Below, one piece after another: positions 12,121 to 15,082 of a stretch of 15,082 nucleotides of DNA (position 1 is the first letter of the stretch; each line of letters opens with the position of its first letter). This stretch comes from Syntrophomonadaceae bacterium (lineage in GTDB: Bacteria; Bacillota; Syntrophomonadia; Syntrophomonadales; Syntrophomonadaceae), in NCBI GenBank assembly GCA_012840625.1, contig DUSB01000069.1:1-15082 (forward strand), written 5' to 3'. Made by a program: the position numbers and the translations under genes. The notes under the pieces are model-generated. The model did not search any database. It saw nothing but the letters and a program-made list of their open reading frames with translations, and had not been told where the DNA came from.

Positions 12121-15082
12121 TTACCACAACTGAATAGCTTCCTGTAAAGTAAATGAATACAGATAGGCTTCCTTAACCACCTGACCCGTTATTTCCTGCA
12201 GGGCACGCCCATATAATCTCAGTTGCCCTGCATACCATTTAGCCAATGCCCCGGCATGTTTTACCCGGTCGCTTTTGTAATCCACCAGCACCAAACCGTC
12301 TTCTTCTTCAAAAAAGAGATCAATCATGCCCTGTACCAGTACCAATGACTCATCGATTATATTTTCCTGTAATTCATTCACATTCAAGAGCAGGTTAAAA
12401 GGCTGTTCTCTTAAAACCCTTTTAGCCCTGCGAATACGGCTGCATAGAGGACTATTCATAAAAGCCATAATCTTATCCCGATCAAGGCTCCAAGCCGCCT
12501 CTTCACTAAGCAGTTCCTTTGCTACCATGCTGGCAAGAAAGGCTTCTAGCTCCTCTGTCTTGTTAATGGTAAAGTCTATATGCTGCATAACCAGATGCAG
12601 GGCACTGCCCAGTTCCACAGAACTCAGACCACGAGCGCTCTGTAAAAAGGCCGGTTTTTTATTCATTTCTGGCAATAGACTCTGTTCTGGCTCCCCCTGC
12701 TGCAATATATTTAATTCTGTAACCGACAGCTTAGCCGGCAAATGAGTAATCTCTTTCCAGGGATAAGACCAACCCAGAGCCTGAGTAATTTGCTCATGGT
12801 CAGGTCCGGGCTCCTCCAGCTGAAAAGACAATAAGTGCTGTTGCTCCAATTTTGCCGCCTGCAGCTGTTCTTCCTGGATTTTAAGCAGCTGTTCAGCAGC
12901 AATAATTTTTATTTCCCATCGCGACCCAGTGCCTGGATAGAGATCAGTTTGCATCCCTTGGTAGAACAAATCTCTTAAGGGCTGTCCATCCTCATGATGT
13001 AGAAGCACAGGGATGATCCAATCCAGATAGGACCCAGCCTGGGTTAGAATATAGGGATCCACTGGTTTGTTCCATCGTTTCAAAGCGCTGGACAGCCTGC
13101 TGCTTGAACCCAGTAAAATCAGCTGCTCCCTGGCCCGGGTACAAACTACATACAAGATGCGCATTTCTTCTGCCAGGGCTTCCATTTTATTTCTCTGACG
13201 AATAGCCAAGCGGGGCAGGGTTGGCGTTTTGGCTCTAGATTCCAGATCATAGTAATATGATCCCAGACCCAATTTTTTATGCATTAGCAGTGGAGCATTC
13301 AAATCAGTACGGTTAAATGAACGCCCCATTCCAACCGCAAAGACAATGGGAAATTCAAGCCCTTTGCTTTTATGGATGCTCATGATACGTACTACGTTGT
13401 CATTTTCCCCCAGAACCCGGGCCATTTCTACGTCTTCCTGGCGAGCCTGGATCTGTTCCACATAACGTAAAAAATGAAACAAACCCTTCATACTGCTTTG
13501 CTCAAATTGCCTAGCTTTGTCCAGTAGAATTCTCATGTTTGCCTGCCGCTGTTCTCCGCCCGGCATGGCACTGACAAAAATGTCGTAGCCGGTATCCTGC
13601 ATTACCAGCCAGATAAATTCCTCCATGGAAAGATAAGCGGCTTTCTCCTGCCAGCGATCCAAATCTGTGATGAGCTGTGAAATTTTTTCTGCAATAGAAT
13701 CTTTTTTATCCTTAGCGTAGATGGCTACTGCTTCATAAAAGGGCTTTTGTGGCGAATGCAGGCGTATTTCCAGTAATTCTTCTTCAGTAAAGGCATAAAG
13801 CGTAGAACGCATCACACTTAGCAAAGGAACATCCTGGTAACGATTATCAACTAGATGAAGAAGATTAATAAAAACGCTTAATTCGACGGTTTCAAAATAA
13901 CCACTGCCGGTATCGGCGAAAACCGGGATCCCCTGAGCCATAAACTCTTCTACATAAAAGGAAGCCTGGCTACGTGTAGAGCGCATCAAAACTACAATAT
14001 CACGATACTCAACCGGCCGAAGTTCACCCCGCTTGGAATCATAAATCCTTGTACCCAGCAGTTCTTTGATCCGCTGAGCCACATATAAAGCTTCCAGCTG
14101 AACATTAGTATATTCTTCTATATTTGACACAGTTTCTTCTTCATCACCGTCATCCCCTGCCTGGTTTTCAGTATGCAGCAGTACCAGCTCCATTCCTTCA
14201 TAATCTACTTCCGGGGCCTCCAGACCAGGATATAAAAAGGTCGTTTCATCATAATCCAGCTCGCCCAATTCCTGCGACATAATATGCCGGAAAAGAAAAT
14301 TCACCCCGGCTAAAATTTCAGGACGGCTACGGAAATTTCGGTTCAAATCAATACGACGGTTTAAAGCATTTTCATCAACCTTAAATGAATTATATTTTTC
14401 TAAAAATAGACCGGGATCGGCCTGACGGAAACGGTAAATACTCTGTTTAACATCCCCAACCATAAAGCGATTGTTATCACGGCTGATAGAGCTAAGAAGG
14501 GTTTCCTGAACTAGGTTGCTATCCTGATATTCATCTACAAAGATATAATCAAACTGCTGCCGAAATGCTTCGGCTACATCATCATCAGCCAGGATATGGA
14601 GCGCAAAATGTTCCAAATCATTAAAATCAAGTATGCCCAGCTCTCTTTTTTTCTCCTGATAGGCGCGGGAGAACTGCTGACACAAATCAGTTAGCGCCAT
14701 CAGATAAGGAGCCATAGATCGCAATTGTTGATAGCAGCTATCCAGATCCCAGGAACCGATCTGCCTGCGTAAGGAATAAACAATATCTTTGCCCTGGTCG
14801 CGCAGATCCCTAGCATATTCCTTTAATTCATCATTGGCCGCCTCTCGAATCGCTTTTAAACGCGCAAAACTAAAACCCTGCAGTGCAGAGCAAAAGGAAA
14901 AAAAGTCCTGCTCCAGTATTTGCTGCAGCTCTTTTAGCTGTTCAATATCCTGCTCCATCGTCTCCAGGTATTCGCAGGGACCATCGGGCAGGCGGGCAAA
15001 GCTCATCGCCTGTTTAATAAGCTCTATGCTCCCCTGCAGCTGCATCATAGCATCTGCCCGCAGGCTCTGTACCCACATGCTG
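12121..15082 (-). CDS. addA: ATP-dependent helicase/nuclease subunit A, AddA (N-terminus outside window)
   Basis: The frame runs open to the right edge, with about 986 residues visible; AddA is usually about 1200, so roughly 200-250 N-terminal residues carrying the Walker A loop are outside. Visible UvrD/RecB-type helicase motifs are FVDEYQDSN (motif II, near 14525-14550), GDVKQSIYRFRQADP (III), NRNFRSRPEIL (IV), SIHKSKGLEFPIVF (V, near 13360-13400) and ILYVVCTRAREQL (VI, near 13125-13165). The C-terminal RecB-family nuclease follows: the GSALHLVMQHID His near 12585-12610, GMIDLFFEE, DYKSD near 12270-12285, and YAGQLRLYGRAL. With AddB it resects double-strand breaks to 3' ends for RecA. AddB is not in the window but is expected beyond the right edge. 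The in-frame ATG at 15078 is not the true start. Confidence 0.95.
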   Translation of the reverse strand, partial: SMWVQSLRADAMMQLQGSIELIKQAMSFARLPDGPCEYLETMEQDIEQLKELQQILEQDFFSFCSALQGFSFARLKAIREAANDELKEYARDLRDQGKDIVYSLRRQIGSWDLDSCYQQLRSMAPYLMALTDLCQQFSRAYQEKKRELGILDFNDLEHFALHILADDDVAEAFRQQFDYIFVDEYQDSNLVQETLLSSISRDNNRFMVGDVKQSIYRFRQADPGLFLEKYNSFKVDENALNRRIDLNRNFRSRPEILAGVNFLFRHIMSQELGELDYDETTFLYPGLEAPEVDYEGMELVLLHTENQAGDDGDEEETVSNIEEYTNVQLEALYVAQRIKELLGTRIYDSKRGELRPVEYRDIVVLMRSTRSQASFYVEEFMAQGIPVFADTGSGYFETVELSVFINLLHLVDNRYQDVPLLSVMRSTLYAFTEEELLEIRLHSPQKPFYEAVAIYAKDKKDSIAEKISQLITDLDRWQEKAAYLSMEEFIWLVMQDTGYDIFVSAMPGGEQRQANMRILLDKARQFEQSSMKGLFHFLRYVEQIQARQEDVEMARVLGENDNVVRIMSIHKSKGLEFPIVFAVGMGRSFNRTDLNAPLLMHKKLGLGSYYYDLESRAKTPTLPRLAIRQRNKMEALAEEMRILYVVCTRAREQLILLGSSSRLSSALKRWNKPVDPYILTQAGSYLDWIIPVLLHHEDGQPLRDLFYQGMQTDLYPGTGSRWEIKIIAAEQLLKIQEEQLQAAKLEQQHLLSFQLEEPGPDHEQITQALGWSYPWKEITHLPAKLSVTELNILQQGEPEQSLLPEMNKKPAFLQSARGLSSVELGSALHLVMQHIDFTINKTEELEAFLASMVAKELLSEEAAWSLDRDKIMAFMNSPLCSRIRRAKRVLREQPFNLLLNVNELQENIIDESLVLVQGMIDLFFEEEDGLVLVDYKSDRVKHAGALAKWYAGQLRLYGRALQEITGQVVKEAYLYSFTLQEAIQLW

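Noticed and set aside
12326..12745. A 139-codon plus-strand frame inside addA.
   Set aside because: It is Ser/Leu-rich and lies opposite the intact AddA nuclease domain; no start site supports it.
15076..15078. ATG near the right edge as the addA start.
   Set aside because: The frame stays open to the edge and the Walker A region of AddA is missing, so the true start is outside the window.
1..15082. A CRISPR array, transposon, prophage, tRNA or riboswitch that might mark a new system.
   Set aside because: No spaced direct repeats, transposase or integrase motifs, cloverleaf or known leader fold were found on reading both strands; the gene content is mostly housekeeping.

Overview
The window looks like a chromosomal segment of a low-to-moderate GC, anaerobic Firmicute of the class Clostridia. 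Supporting this are purine-rich Shine-Dalgarno sites 5-9 nt before starts, several TTG starts, AddA rather than RecBCD, a YpmA-type (DUF4264) small protein, a PadR-type regulator and an oxygen-sensitive pyruvate formate-lyase. The acyl-CoA-synthetase-like remnants would suit a fatty-acid-using relative such as the Syntrophomonas group, but that is inference.

Layout: almost everything is on the minus strand. The left edge (1-611) holds the plus-strand tail of a probable PadR regulator, a short fragment resembling the C-terminus of an AMP-forming acyl-CoA ligase, and a very long hairpin. Minus-strand genes then follow from low to high coordinate: a small DUF6075-like protein (612-959), a YnaI-like MscS channel with its own promoter (1074-2132), a truncated acyl-CoA-synthetase-like protein lacking its ATP-binding loop (2290-3177, with promoter and terminator), an EF-G-like GTPase (3432-5474), surE (5580-6377), lepB (6374-6919), a 58-residue YpmA-like gene (6942-7118) and a DUF366 gene (7184-7747). 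One plus-strand gene, a DUF2225 zinc/TPR-like protein with a long C-terminal extension (7983-9032), is divergent from DUF366 and overlaps the end of pflA tail to tail. pflA (9022-9759) and pflB (9807-12041) follow on the minus strand. The right edge is most of addA (12121-15082), whose N-terminus is outside the window.

How they work together: pflB and pflA form a functional pair in which PflA installs the glycyl radical on PflB, which splits pyruvate plus CoA into acetyl-CoA and formate. They lie just downstream of addA, which belongs to recombinational repair. DUF366, the YpmA-like gene, lepB and surE read in one direction with short gaps (lepB and surE overlap as ATGA), so they are probably at least partly co-transcribed. 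The EF-G-like gene follows but is separated from surE by about 100 bp.

Most of the window is ordinary housekeeping and accessory content. I see no CRISPR array, transposase, tRNA, rRNA or phage gene. Points worth a second look are the ligase remnants, the 27-bp hairpin, the EF-G paralogue with Tyr in place of the switch II His, the extended DUF2225 protein, a Ser in place of a usual Asp in PflA, and translation starts that simple ATG-based calling would misplace.
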